Source: Bacteroidota bacterium
Lineage (GTDB): Bacteria > Bacteroidota > Bacteroidia > Sphingobacteriales > Sphingobacteriaceae
Assembly (NCBI GenBank): GCA_023450085.1
Contig: JAEXHI010000006.1
Span: 1-64,000 of the forward strand
Length of the DNA: 64,000 nucleotides
Direction of reading: 5' to 3'
Numbering within the stretch: the first letter of the stretch is position 1; every line of letters starts with the position of its first letter. Made by a program: the position numbers and the translations under genes. This document shows positions 44,514-52,906 of the stretch, piece by piece. Below the pieces are notes generated by a model, which saw nothing but the letters and a program-made list of their open reading frames with translations, was not told the origin of the DNA and did no database searches.

Positions 44514-45764
44514 TTAATCGGCCAATGCCCTAAACATGGTAGCGCCAACGGTTAAGTTTGTTCTGCTATCTATCAATATTGCCGAACCATTCGCTTTGTT
44601 CTCGTGATAAAGATCCAACGCTAGCGCATCGGCAGTTTTAAGCACTACCCTACCAATATCATTTAACTTAAATTCGTCTGCGGCATGCTTTTCCAAAGTA
44701 TTGATATCCACTTTGTACACTACATCAGCTATTTTAACCTTGGTCACTTTACTATTATGTTGTAGCAAATAAGTAATCGAAGTATCCAAAGCCTTGGTAT
44801 CCATCCAGCATAAATCAGCCTCAATTAGTTTGCTTTCCTGCGGCAATGCCGATGAATTTACAATCGTATCTCCTCTGCTAATATCCACATCCGTAGCCAA
44901 ATGTATCGTCACGGATTGTCCAGAAGAAGCTTCCTCCAGTTCTTTATCAAAAAATTCGATTTTACTGATGGTAGAACTTGCGCCAGAAGGCAATACCGTA
45001 ATCTTATCATTCACTTTAAACGTACCACTTACCACACGGCCAGCATAACCTCTATAATCATGCAACTCATCCGTTTGAGGCCTAATCACCCATTGCACAG
45101 GCAATCTTGCTTTCTCAGATTTTTCCTGCACATCAGTATCTACTTTTTCCAAGAAATGCAACAAGCTATCGCCACTATACCAAGCCATACGCTCAGACTG
45201 ATGTACAATGTTATCGCCTTTTAACGCACTCACAGGAATATAAGTTACGTCCTGTAGCTTCAGTTCCTCTGCCAAAGATTTATATTTCTGGGTAATGGCA
45301 TCAAAAACTGTTTCGCTATAATCCACCATATCCATTTTGTTCACCGCAACTACCACATGCTTAATGCCCAGCAGCGACACCAAATAAGAATGACGAATGG
45401 TTTGCTCAACCACACCATTTCTGGCATCCACCAAAATAATGGCCAAGTTTGCTGTAGAAGCACCCGTAACCATGTTTCTAGTATATTGGATGTGACCAGG
45501 TGTATCAGCAATAATAAACTTGCGTTTATCCGTTTGAAAGTATTTATAGGCCACATCAATGGTAATTCCCTGCTCACGCTCCGCCCTCAAACCATCCGTT
45601 AAAATGGCTAAATCCACCGTACCATCGTCGTTTTTTCTATTGGCATTTTGAATAGCCTCTAACTGATCGGCCAAAATAGAATCGGTATCATATAACAAAC
45701 GGCCAATCAAAGTACTCTTGCCATCATCAACACTGCCCGCTGTAAAAAATTTTAGTATGTTCAT
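44514..45764 (-). CDS. cysN: sulfate adenylyltransferase subunit 1 (GTPase CysN)
   Basis: 416 residues, an EF-Tu-like GTPase: G1 AGSVDDGKST, then DTPGH (G3) and NKMD (G4), with two beta-barrel domains after it. It couples GTP hydrolysis to APS synthesis by CysD. The protein ends with the barrels, so there is no fused APS kinase (CysC) domain, in line with an APS-type reductase in the same cluster. It is the last gene of the minus-strand sulfur operon. Between cysD and cysN (45765-45853) repeated GGTTGTTT units can pair with AACAACTAACC, giving an intercistronic stem. Confidence 0.95.
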   Translation of the reverse strand: MNILKFFTAGSVDDGKSTLIGRLLYDTDSILADQLEAIQNANRKNDDGTVDLAILTDGLRAEREQGITIDVAYKYFQTDKRKFIIADTPGHIQYTRNMVTGASTANLAIILVDARNGVVEQTIRHSYLVSLLGIKHVVVAVNKMDMVDYSETVFDAITQKYKSLAEELKLQDVTYIPVSALKGDNIVHQSERMAWYSGDSLLHFLEKVDTDVQEKSEKARLPVQWVIRPQTDELHDYRGYAGRVVSGTFKVNDKITVLPSGASSTISKIEFFDKELEEASSGQSVTIHLATDVDISRGDTIVNSSALPQESKLIEADLCWMDTKALDTSITYLLQHNSKVTKVKIADVVYKVDINTLEKHAADEFKLNDIGRVVLKTADALALDLYHENKANGSAILIDSRTNLTVGATMFRALAD

Positions 45765-45853
45765 GCTTTTGGTTGTTTAGGAGGTTGGTTGTTTGGTTGT
45801 TTGGAAGGCTTCAATCCCAACAAACTAAAAAACAAAACAACTAACCAACTACG

Positions 45854-46762
45854 TTAAAAATATCCTCCCTTTTTCCTGTCTTCCATTGCGGCTTCCGAAA
45901 CCTTGTCGTCCATACGAGCGCCACGCTCCGAAATTTTCGACTGGCTAATTTCCTCAATGATATCGTCAATCTGGTCAGCCTCCGAAGCAATAGCCGCTGT
46001 ACATGAAATATCTCCAACGGTACGGAAACGCACTTTTTTACGTTCTACCACATCTTCTTCGTCCATATTTACAAATGGCGAGGCTGCCATCAATTGTCCA
46101 TTACGAGTAATCACATCGCGATCATGGGCAAAATAAATGCTTGGCAATTCAATATTCTCTCTGCGGATATAGTTCCAAACATCAAGTTCTGTCCAATTAC
46201 TAATAGGGAAAACACGTACATTTTCACCCTTATGGATTTTTCCATTATAAATGTTCCACAACTCTGGGCGCTGACGTTTAGGATCCCACTGACCAAATTC
46301 ATCCCTTACCGAAAAGATACGCTCTTTAGCTCTGGCCTTTTCCTCATCTCTACGAGCGCCGCCAATACAAGCATCAAACTGGTATTTTTCAATCGTATCC
46401 AACAAGGTCACCGTTTGCAAAGCATTTCTACTAGCATTTTTGCCTTTTTGCTCTACTACTTTCCCCTCGTCAATAGACTGCTGTACCGAGCCTACAATTA
46501 AACGTTCGCCCAAACGAGCTACCATTCTGTCGCGGTAATCAATCGTCTCCTCAAAGTTGTGCCCCGTATCAATATGCACCAAAGGAAAAGGAAATTTCCC
46601 TGGCCTAAAAGCTTTCTCCGCTAAACGAACCAAAGTAATAGAATCCTTACCTCCCGAAAATAGCAATGCAGGTTTTTCAAACTGCCCCGCCACTTCTCTC
46701 AAGATATGGATTGCCTCCGCTTCAAGCTCGTCCAAATAATCAAAATTATATTTATTACTCAT
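45854..46762 (-). CDS. cysD: sulfate adenylyltransferase subunit 2 (CysD)
   Basis: 302 residues, PP-loop ATP pyrophosphatase: LLFSGGKDSITLVRLA at about 33-48, then HIDTGHNFEETIDYRD and ACIGGARRDEEKARAKERIFS, ending AAMEDRKKGGYF. It makes adenosine 5'-phosphosulfate from sulfate and ATP together with CysN, whose gene follows 89 bases downstream. A 338-bp repeat-rich gap separates it from cysH, so it may have its own promoter in addition to readthrough from the upstream genes. Confidence 0.96.
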   Translation of the reverse strand: MSNKYNFDYLDELEAEAIHILREVAGQFEKPALLFSGGKDSITLVRLAEKAFRPGKFPFPLVHIDTGHNFEETIDYRDRMVARLGERLIVGSVQQSIDEGKVVEQKGKNASRNALQTVTLLDTIEKYQFDACIGGARRDEEKARAKERIFSVRDEFGQWDPKRQRPELWNIYNGKIHKGENVRVFPISNWTELDVWNYIRRENIELPSIYFAHDRDVITRNGQLMAASPFVNMDEEDVVERKKVRFRTVGDISCTAAIASEADQIDDIIEEISQSKISERGARMDDKVSEAAMEDRKKGGYF

Positions 46763-46844
46763 TTTTTGGTTGTGTCTTTTTTATTTGAAAAGCAAGGTTA
46801 ATCGCTCTTCGGTTACGCTAGTCCCGCTATCCGTTTCAAGTTTG

Positions 46845-47055
46845 GCCTTCGACAAGCTCAGCCTGACAAACTTTTCACTACTATCGGGTTTATTTTTGTT
46901 GGGTTTATGCTAATATCTCTCAAACACCCCGTCCTTCTGGCACCCTTCTAAAAGAGGGGAATTGTGCAGCTATTTTTTTGAACTACTTATCATTCTGAAC
47001 GCAGTGAAAAATCTCATTAACCTTAGGAGATCCCTCGTTCCTCGGGATGACGGGC
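46845..47055. repeat. dispersed repeat elements between cysH and cysD
   Basis: Holds CTTCGACAAGCTCAGCCTGA (about 46852), a C/G-rich CTTCTAAAAGAGGGG element (46950-46964), and a roughly 65-bp imperfect hairpin from TCATTCTGAACGCAGTG (46990) to CCTCGGGATGA (47050). None codes for protein. They resemble mobile intergenic repeats common in Bacteroidota. Nothing else is seen in 46763-47100. Confidence 0.65.
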
Positions 47056-47100
47056 AAAAGGCTAATCCATTACTAATTCCTAACCACTAGTTCCTAATTC

Positions 47101-47799
47101 CTAACTAGCATGCAAACCACATTCCTTTTTGCTCTGATCTTCCCACCACCAGCGGCCAGCCCTAAAATCTTCTCCTTCTCTAACCGCACGGGTACAAGGC
47201 GCACAGCCAATACTAGGAAAACCCTTATCATGTAAAGTATTATACACGATGTTATTTTCTTTCACATACGCTTTCACATCATCCAATGTCCAGTCAAAAA
47301 TGGGGTGAAACTTTAGCAACTGGTTTCCTTCGTCCCATTCAATATCCAACATTCCTTCTCTATTGGCACTTTGGTCGGCCCTAATGCCTGTAATCCACAG
47401 TTCATTGCCAGCTAAGGCTCTTTTCAAAGGCTCAATCTTTCTGATATAACAACACTCTTTCCTGTTTTCTACACTTTCGTAAAAACTACTTGGTCCTTTT
47501 GCCGCTACCATATCTTGCAGCAATTCGCTCTGCGGAAAATACGCATGAATAGGTTGCTGATAAATCTCTAAAGTTCTATTCCAAACGTAATAAGTTTCTG
47601 GAAATAACCTTCCCGTTTCCAACGTAAATACCTTAATTGGAATTTTATTGGCAAATATCAGGTGGGTAACCACTTGGTCTTCCCAACCAAAACTGGTAGA
47701 GAAAACTATTCTGTCTTTATACTTTTCAGCTAGATATTTAAGCTTATCTATTAAACTTAAATGTTCTAATTGTTCCTTAATCGTTATTAAATCTTTCAC
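47101..47799 (-). CDS. cysH: APS/PAPS reductase of the iron-sulfur type
   Basis: 232 residues. PP-loop-like start VFSTSFGWEDQVVTH, then LETGRLFPETYYVWN. The iron-sulfur cysteines are present: Cys116-Cys117 (RKECCYIRK) and Cys199/Cys202 (GCAPCTRA), plus the catalytic ECGLH near the end (Cys227). The CC...CxxC set marks a [4Fe-4S] adenylyl-sulfate reductase rather than the PAPS-specific type, which agrees with the lack of an APS kinase here. It reduces APS to sulfite using thioredoxin. It follows the siroheme/TSUP fusion gene by four bases. Confidence 0.94.
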   Translation of the reverse strand: MKDLITIKEQLEHLSLIDKLKYLAEKYKDRIVFSTSFGWEDQVVTHLIFANKIPIKVFTLETGRLFPETYYVWNRTLEIYQQPIHAYFPQSELLQDMVAAKGPSSFYESVENRKECCYIRKIEPLKRALAGNELWITGIRADQSANREGMLDIEWDEGNQLLKFHPIFDWTLDDVKAYVKENNIVYNTLHDKGFPSIGCAPCTRAVREGEDFRAGRWWWEDQSKKECGLHAS

Positions 47800-47803
47800 C
47801 TCA

Positions 47804-49309
47804 CTATATCAACTTTAATATAAACATGATTACACTACGTAGACTTACTAAAACTACGATAATACCTACCGCTACCATAATGGTTTTTGCAGATATTTTA
47901 TTAGATACTCTCGCCGCAATTGGTGAGGCCAGTGCACTACCAATGACCAAGCCTAATACTGCTTCCCAATATTTGCCACCAAGCATGGTAAAAAACGTAA
48001 GTGAACTTAAAGTAGCAATAAAAAATCTACTAATTTTTACCGTCCCCAACGAAAAGAGAGGATGCCTGCCGCCTGCAATTAAGCTCGACAACACGATAGA
48101 CCCCCATCCACCACCAAACGCGGCATCTATGAAACCACCAACAAAGCCCAGCAGACCTATCTTTTTAATTTTCTCTTTATTCCTTTTTCTTTTAATATTA
48201 AATGCTTTAATCAATATTACCACACCTAAAAACAAAGTATAAATACCTACTATAGGCTTCACATAAGCACTATAATGTTCTAAAGAAGATAAAATATAAG
48301 CGCCTAAAATTGCACCTATAATAGCTGGAACAATTAATATCTTGAACAATTTCCAATTTACATTGCCCATTTTGTAGTGCATCCAACCAGCTATGCCATT
48401 ACTCATTACTTCCGAAATATGGATAGCCATACTCGCCGAAGCTGGAGGCAATCCCATGGCTAAAGAAAATGAGGCCGAAGTAACGCCATAAGACATCCCA
48501 ATAGCTCCATCAATCATGGCAAATACAAAACCTGCACCTAAAAACCAATAAAACAATGGATCAATATGGGTTAAAAAAACCTGAAACTCGGGCTCTGTTT
48601 TCCATAATGTGTAGCCAGCTGCAAAAATAAAAGCTACAGCAACCAACCAAATTAACCATTTGATGTTACGCTCAGCAAAGCTCTTGCGTGGATTCACTAA
48701 TTTCTCAGTTACTTTATTTAGTTTTTTCACCTTCGCAGCAAAATCGCCATTTAAATTCTGACGAAGGATGTTCAAATGTTGTAAGGTATCATTTAACTCT
48801 GCGGGAATACCTTCATTTAATACTTCTTTTAAGCGTTTAGCAATGGTTGGCGATTTACCGTTGGTAGAAATAGCAATTTTCAGATCGCCTTTTTGCACAA
48901 TGGAACCCAAGTAAAAATCGCAAAGTTCTGGCTTATCCGCAACATTAATCAATAAGCCCTTTTCGTGCACTAACTCTCTTAATTCAGCATTAAAAGCATT
49001 ATCATTAGTTGCAGCAAATACGATATCAACATCTTCTAAATCTTCAGCAGAAAAAGCCTTTTGCATTATTGTAACGTTAGGTTTTACTGCTGCAATTTCA
49101 AAAACTGCAGCATTTATTTCTTGCGCAACCACTGTCACTTTAGCTTCTTCGCTATTGTTCACAATGGCATTTAGCTTTTCTAAACCAACATTACCCGCAC
49201 CAATCAACAAAGTATGCAGCTCATTCAATTTAATAAATACTGGAAAAAGCTGATTACCGTTTTCGTTAGGCAATACTTCTGCTGTTTTTTGATTAGGAGA
49301 TGGCTGCAT
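47804..49309 (-). CDS. fusion of siroheme synthase (CysG-type) and TSUP/TauE-SafE transporter
   Basis: 501 residues in two parts. Residues about 20-205: precorrin-2 dehydrogenase/ferrochelatase (Met8/CysG-N type), with Rossmann loop LLIGAGNVGLEK (34-45), INVADKPELCDFYLGS containing the probable catalytic Asp125, and KIAISTNGKSPTIAKRLKE. Residues about 215-501: a transmembrane block starting IKWLIWLVAVAFIFAAGY, then the two TauE/SafE repeats (FVFAMIDGAIGMSYGVTSAS and FVGGFIDAAFGGGWGS). One chain could thus make siroheme for sulfite reductase and move a sulfur anion (sulfate, sulfite or similar). It overlaps cobA by 17 bases. Function of the transporter half is inferred. Confidence 0.9.
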   Translation of the reverse strand: MQPSPNQKTAEVLPNENGNQLFPVFIKLNELHTLLIGAGNVGLEKLNAIVNNSEEAKVTVVAQEINAAVFEIAAVKPNVTIMQKAFSAEDLEDVDIVFAATNDNAFNAELRELVHEKGLLINVADKPELCDFYLGSIVQKGDLKIAISTNGKSPTIAKRLKEVLNEGIPAELNDTLQHLNILRQNLNGDFAAKVKKLNKVTEKLVNPRKSFAERNIKWLIWLVAVAFIFAAGYTLWKTEPEFQVFLTHIDPLFYWFLGAGFVFAMIDGAIGMSYGVTSASFSLAMGLPPASASMAIHISEVMSNGIAGWMHYKMGNVNWKLFKILIVPAIIGAILGAYILSSLEHYSAYVKPIVGIYTLFLGVVILIKAFNIKRKRNKEKIKKIGLLGFVGGFIDAAFGGGWGSIVLSSLIAGGRHPLFSLGTVKISRFFIATLSSLTFFTMLGGKYWEAVLGLVIGSALASPIAARVSNKISAKTIMVAVGIIVVLVSLRSVIMFILKLI

Positions 49310-50069
49310 ATTGTTTAATTACATTTTTAAAGGATGGATGCAAGGAAACAACCTCTCCGAAAATCAATAAAGCAGGCGCCTCAATTTTCTCTTCGTTAAC
49401 TTTTGCCACCACATTTTGCACAGTACTGATGACCAATTTTTCATTTTCTGCCGAACCATTTTGCACCACCGCAGCAGGCAATTGACTTTTTCCAGCCGCT
49501 TTAAAAATTTCAGCAATTTTCGGCAGTTGTTTCAACCCCATTAAAATCACTACCGTAGCGTTGGATTGCGCTGCTTGATAAATATCTTCAGAGATTTGGC
49601 CACTCGTAGTAGTGCCTGTAATTACCCAAAAGCTTTCGCTTAAACCACGATGAGTTACTGGAATTTGCTGCAAACCAGGCACACCTATTGAACTCGAAAT
49701 ACCTGGAATAACACTCACAGGGATGCTGTACGAAGCAGCGAAATCTAGCTCTTCATAACCACGGCCAAACACAAATGGATCACCACCTTTTAGCCTCACT
49801 ACATGTCCATAGTTCAATGCATAATCAATCATTAACCTGTTAATAGCGTCTTGCGAATGAGAGTGTTCTCCCGAGCGTTTACCTACATATACTTTAATGG
49901 CGTCTTTTGGTGCATGCTCCAACAATGCTTCGTTAGTCAAGGCATCGTATAATACCACATCAGCAGTCTGTAGTGCTTTTACTCCTTTCAAAGTTAACAA
50001 ATCTGGGTCACCAGGGCCAGCTCCTAATAAGGTTATTTTTGATTCTATATGTCTGTTATGTTGTGTCAT
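49293..50069 (-). CDS. cobA: uroporphyrinogen-III C-methyltransferase
   Basis: 258 residues. Tetrapyrrole methylase with LLGAGPGDPDLLT (14-26), VVLYDALTNEALL, VVRLKGGDPFVFGRGYEE and VIPGISSSIGVPGLQQIPVTHR, the standard SUMT motifs. It makes precorrin-2 from uroporphyrinogen III, feeding the CysG-like domain encoded in the next gene, which completes siroheme. Its partner gene overlaps it by 17 bases. Together they supply the cofactor for the sulfite reductase just upstream. A 76-bp gap with TGTGATAATG repeats separates it from that gene. Confidence 0.95.
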   Translation of the reverse strand: MTQHNRHIESKITLLGAGPGDPDLLTLKGVKALQTADVVLYDALTNEALLEHAPKDAIKVYVGKRSGEHSHSQDAINRLMIDYALNYGHVVRLKGGDPFVFGRGYEELDFAASYSIPVSVIPGISSSIGVPGLQQIPVTHRGLSESFWVITGTTTSGQISEDIYQAAQSNATVVILMGLKQLPKIAEIFKAAGKSQLPAAVVQNGSAENEKLVISTVQNVVAKVNEEKIEAPALLIFGEVVSLHPSFKNVIKQYAAIS

Positions 50070-50145
50070 TTTATTAATGTGATAATGTAATTAATGTGAT
50101 GATATGATAATGTAACGCTAACCCATTAGCTAATTATCACATTAT

Positions 50146-52239
50146 CTAATTAGCCAATTCTGCAGTTCTCTTCGCTTTAATATCATTTAAAAACTGAGCA
50201 GCCTGCTCGTGGTAAACCCTTGCAAATGCTTCCGAAGGTTCATTCTTGTTGATCTGCAATACTAAATCCGAAAAGCTATGTCCAAAATTGAACTCGCCAG
50301 TTTCTACATAATGGTTATCAAATTCTTTAATTACTCCAGATTGCGTACTACTATTTACACTCTTATCCAGTAATAGTGATTTTGCAGCACTCACCATCGA
50401 AGCGTAGGTATGATAAATGGCATCAGCATAAGCTCCATTATTTAAAGAAGCAGTAGCCCAACCAAATTTCTCATCGGCTTCCAATAATAAAGTAGCGACC
50501 AAGTCAATCACAACACCTGCACATTCACCTACACCAATTGCTGTAACGAAAGTTTCTTCATGTCCCCAATCCACAAATTCTTCTGCTTTTAGTGTAGTTA
50601 AATCAGCCAAAGGTTTTAACAACTGATAGAAGTAATCCTTCCCTTGTCTATCGTAATACTGATGGAAATTCTCTTCTGTATGGTTATGCTCTTTAAAATC
50701 ATTAAGCAAGTAGTTCAAAACACTTGTAGCACGCTTAGAAGGCACTTTTATCACACGTTCTGCTACTCTACCATAGCCATTTCCTACAGTACCGCCACCC
50801 AACATTACTTGCACGGCAGGCACCACTTTACCCTCCGCTTTTAGGGAGCTTCCGTGAAAACCAATTTCGGCCAAACCATGCTGACCGCAAGAGTTCATAC
50901 ATCCGCTGATTTTAATATTGATGTTCTTTTCGTATATCAACTCAGGAAAATCGTGGTAAATCACGTCTTCTAAAACCTCTGCCAAGGTCATGCTGTTCGA
51001 AATACCTAAATTACAAGTATCTGTTCCAGGACAAGTGGTAATATCGGCCAAACTATCAAAGCCTAATGCCGTAAAACCAATCTGATTTAATGCTACATAT
51101 AATGATGGCAAAGCCTCTTTTCTCACAAATTTCAACAGCAAGCCTTGATTTTGGGTAATTCTAATTTCATCGGCCACAAAAGGTTTAACCGCTTCAACAA
51201 AAGCCCTAGCTTTATCCGTTTTAATATCGCCGATGGTTACTTTTACGTACACACCATAAAAACCTTGCTGCTTTTGTTCAATCACATTAGTAGCTAACCA
51301 GTGCTGATAGTGTTGTTCATTTTCAATGGCCACTGTTGCGTAATCCTGTTGCACTTGTGGCTCAGGTTGAGGAACTGCCGTAATATCTACCTTAAAGGTT
51401 TTTACTTTATTGGCAATTTTCTCTTCATCTACTAAACGTAACACCTCTTCCAAACCTAGTTTTTGCACTAAATATTTTAAGCGGGCCTTGTTACGATTAT
51501 TACGTTCACCATATCTATCAAAAACACGCAATACTGCTTCTGTATAAGGAATCAATTGGTCTTCATGCAAAAATTCCTGAACGGCATTGGCCAAAAATGG
51601 CTGTGCTCCCAAACCTCCCGCAAACATGACCTTGAAACCACGCTCTCCTTTTTCGTTTATTTTAGGAATAAAACCTAAATCGTGGATATAACTATAAGCC
51701 GTATCTTTATCGCTCGAAGAGAAAGAAATCTTAATCTTTCTACCCATTTCCTGACAAATTGGATTGCGCAGAAAATAAGAAAATACCGCATGTGCGTATG
51801 GAGAAACATCAAAAGGTTCATCGGGGTCAATTCCCGAATTTGGTGATGAAGTAACATTACGGACTGTATTTCCGCAAGCTTCACGCAGGGTTATATCATC
51901 TTGCTCTAGTTTTGCCCAAAGCTCAGGTGTTCTGTCTAAACTCACATAGTGGATTTGGATATCTTGACGGGTAGTGAGGTGTAAGTTGCCACTGCCATAT
52001 TCATCGGCAATATCTGCAATTCGTAACAGTTGCTTAAAAGTAACCTTACCAAAGGGCAATTTGATACGCACCATTTGTACTCCTGGTTGGCGCTGGCCAT
52101 AAACTCCTCTGGCCAAACGAAGGCTTCTAAATTTCTCTTCGTGGATAGTACCATCTCGGAAAGCTTTAATCTTACGTTCAAGATCAATGATATCCTGCTC
52201 AATGATTGGATTTTCAAGTTCTGTTCTAAAACTTTGCAT
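50146..52239 (-). CDS. siroheme sulfite/nitrite reductase with a HEPN-like C-terminal tail
   Basis: 697 residues, first gene of the sulfur operon. Residues about 1-545 are a siroheme/[4Fe-4S] reductase: ferredoxin-like half-domains, RLARGVYGQRQPGVQMVRIK, NLHLTTRQDIQIHYV, and the cluster cysteines Cys403 and Cys409 (TTCPGTDTCNLG) and Cys447 and Cys451 (ISGCMNSCGQHG). Residues about 570-690 add a helical extension (AYADAIYHTYASMVSAAKSLLLD; GVIKEFDNHYVETGEF) that looks like a HEPN domain but lacks the RxxxxH RNase motif. Within this operon it is most likely a sulfite reductase; nitrite use is possible. No flavoprotein partner is encoded here, suggesting ferredoxin as donor. Confidence 0.9.
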   Translation of the reverse strand: MQSFRTELENPIIEQDIIDLERKIKAFRDGTIHEEKFRSLRLARGVYGQRQPGVQMVRIKLPFGKVTFKQLLRIADIADEYGSGNLHLTTRQDIQIHYVSLDRTPELWAKLEQDDITLREACGNTVRNVTSSPNSGIDPDEPFDVSPYAHAVFSYFLRNPICQEMGRKIKISFSSSDKDTAYSYIHDLGFIPKINEKGERGFKVMFAGGLGAQPFLANAVQEFLHEDQLIPYTEAVLRVFDRYGERNNRNKARLKYLVQKLGLEEVLRLVDEEKIANKVKTFKVDITAVPQPEPQVQQDYATVAIENEQHYQHWLATNVIEQKQQGFYGVYVKVTIGDIKTDKARAFVEAVKPFVADEIRITQNQGLLLKFVRKEALPSLYVALNQIGFTALGFDSLADITTCPGTDTCNLGISNSMTLAEVLEDVIYHDFPELIYEKNINIKISGCMNSCGQHGLAEIGFHGSSLKAEGKVVPAVQVMLGGGTVGNGYGRVAERVIKVPSKRATSVLNYLLNDFKEHNHTEENFHQYYDRQGKDYFYQLLKPLADLTTLKAEEFVDWGHEETFVTAIGVGECAGVVIDLVATLLLEADEKFGWATASLNNGAYADAIYHTYASMVSAAKSLLLDKSVNSSTQSGVIKEFDNHYVETGEFNFGHSFSDLVLQINKNEPSEAFARVYHEQAAQFLNDIKAKRTAELAN

Positions 52240-52263
52240 TGGTTGTTTGTTGTGTTTTTATTC

Positions 52264-52292
52264 AAAAAATGCCTCTCTTGTTGGAGAAGCAT
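52264..52292 (-). terminator. leader terminator upstream of the sulfur operon
   Basis: On the minus strand ATGCTTCTC / GAGAGGCAT forms a 9-bp stem (one G-T pair) with a CAACAA loop, followed directly by six T. It lies about 25 bases before the sulfite reductase start. It either ends a short upstream RNA or works as an attenuator in the operon leader. Confidence 0.75.
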
Positions 52293-52331
52293 CTATGTTT
52301 ATATCTTTAAAATCATATATATAGTTCTCCC

Positions 52332-52400
52332 TTACCTCGCTGTATAGCAATAGTTCATGACTAATTTTGGCATGGGACAACATATTATTATCGATTTCAT
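52332..52400 (-). CDS. candidate Cys-rich leader mini-ORF of the sulfur operon
   Basis: 22 codons, ATG at 52400 to TAA at 52332. Peptide begins MKSIIICCPMPK and continues LVMNYCYTAR, with a Cys-Cys pair at positions 7-8 and a third Cys at 18, plus three Met. It lies between a TAnnTTTG-type promoter element (TATATTTG at 52412-52405) and the intrinsic terminator at 52264-52292. The ATG follows the promoter so closely that the transcript might be leaderless. A second frame (ATG at 52383, stop 52258, 41 residues) also overlaps this region, so coding is uncertain. Confidence 0.35.
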   Translation of the reverse strand: MKSIIICCPMPKLVMNYCYTAR

Positions 52401-52404
52401 CCGC

Positions 52405-52412
52405 CAAATATA
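52405..52412 (-). promoter_or_regulatory. possible -7 promoter element of the sulfur operon
   Basis: TATATTTG on the minus strand matches TAnnTTTG. A clear -33 TTTG at the right distance was not found, so this is weak. It would start a leader of about 155 nt before the sulfite reductase gene. Confidence 0.4.
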
Positions 52413-52585
52413 TAAAGTATATAGGAATAGTAGTAATTATTTTTAAACTTTTTTCAAATTCATAGAAATAGATGACAATTTTTAGGAGTGGTTACTGGAT
52501 AGAAAAATTCAAAAAGAAACGATGATCAAATACTGCTATTAATAAATCTACGCTATCTGGGAGAAATAAACAGTTTTAAAATCCC

Positions 52586-52681
52586 CCGCTGATTTCCGCA
52601 GACATGCAAAGTTTATTAAACCGCTGATATAAGGAGATAATGACAATGCTATTCCAATAAAAATCTGCGGTTAAATCAGCG
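52586..52681. repeat. inverted-repeat element (CCGCTGATT / AATCAGCG)
   Basis: CCGCTGATTTCCGCAGA (52586-52602) and TCTGCGGTTAAATCAGCG (52664-52681) are near-complementary. It lies in the 562-bp gap between the Rrf2 stop and the sulfur-operon leader. Further imperfect copies of CCGCTGAT occur at 52621 and 52732. No gene was found in 52413-52906. Confidence 0.6.
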
Positions 52682-52906
52682 CTATCTGCGGCAGAAACAC
52701 TAAGAAACGTTAAATAATAATCTACCGCTGATACAAGAAGATGAGCTGTGCTTCATCTACGGGAAAACTAATTGCTTTAAGATTGCTTCGTAAACTCGCA
52801 ATGACGAAACAGGAACGGTACTGGTTAATGAAAAAACCATTCAAACAAACAACTATTATAATCTACGGAAACAGTTAAACGATTAACCAATTAAACAAAT
52901 AAGCTA

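Noticed and set aside
44514..45764. CysN considered as a CysNC fusion
   Set aside because: The protein ends after the GTPase and barrel domains; no APS kinase P-loop follows.
52258..52383. 41-codon frame in the sulfur leader (ATG 52383, stop 52258)
   Set aside because: It reads fairly protein-like but has no ribosome site, its end coincides with the terminator hairpin, and no family is recognised. Mentioned as a rival to the Cys-rich ORF, not listed as a gene.
52240..52500. SAM or other known riboswitch in the sulfur-operon leader
   Set aside because: No SAM-I, SAM-II or cobalamin riboswitch core could be recognised; only the terminator hairpin and short frames are visible.
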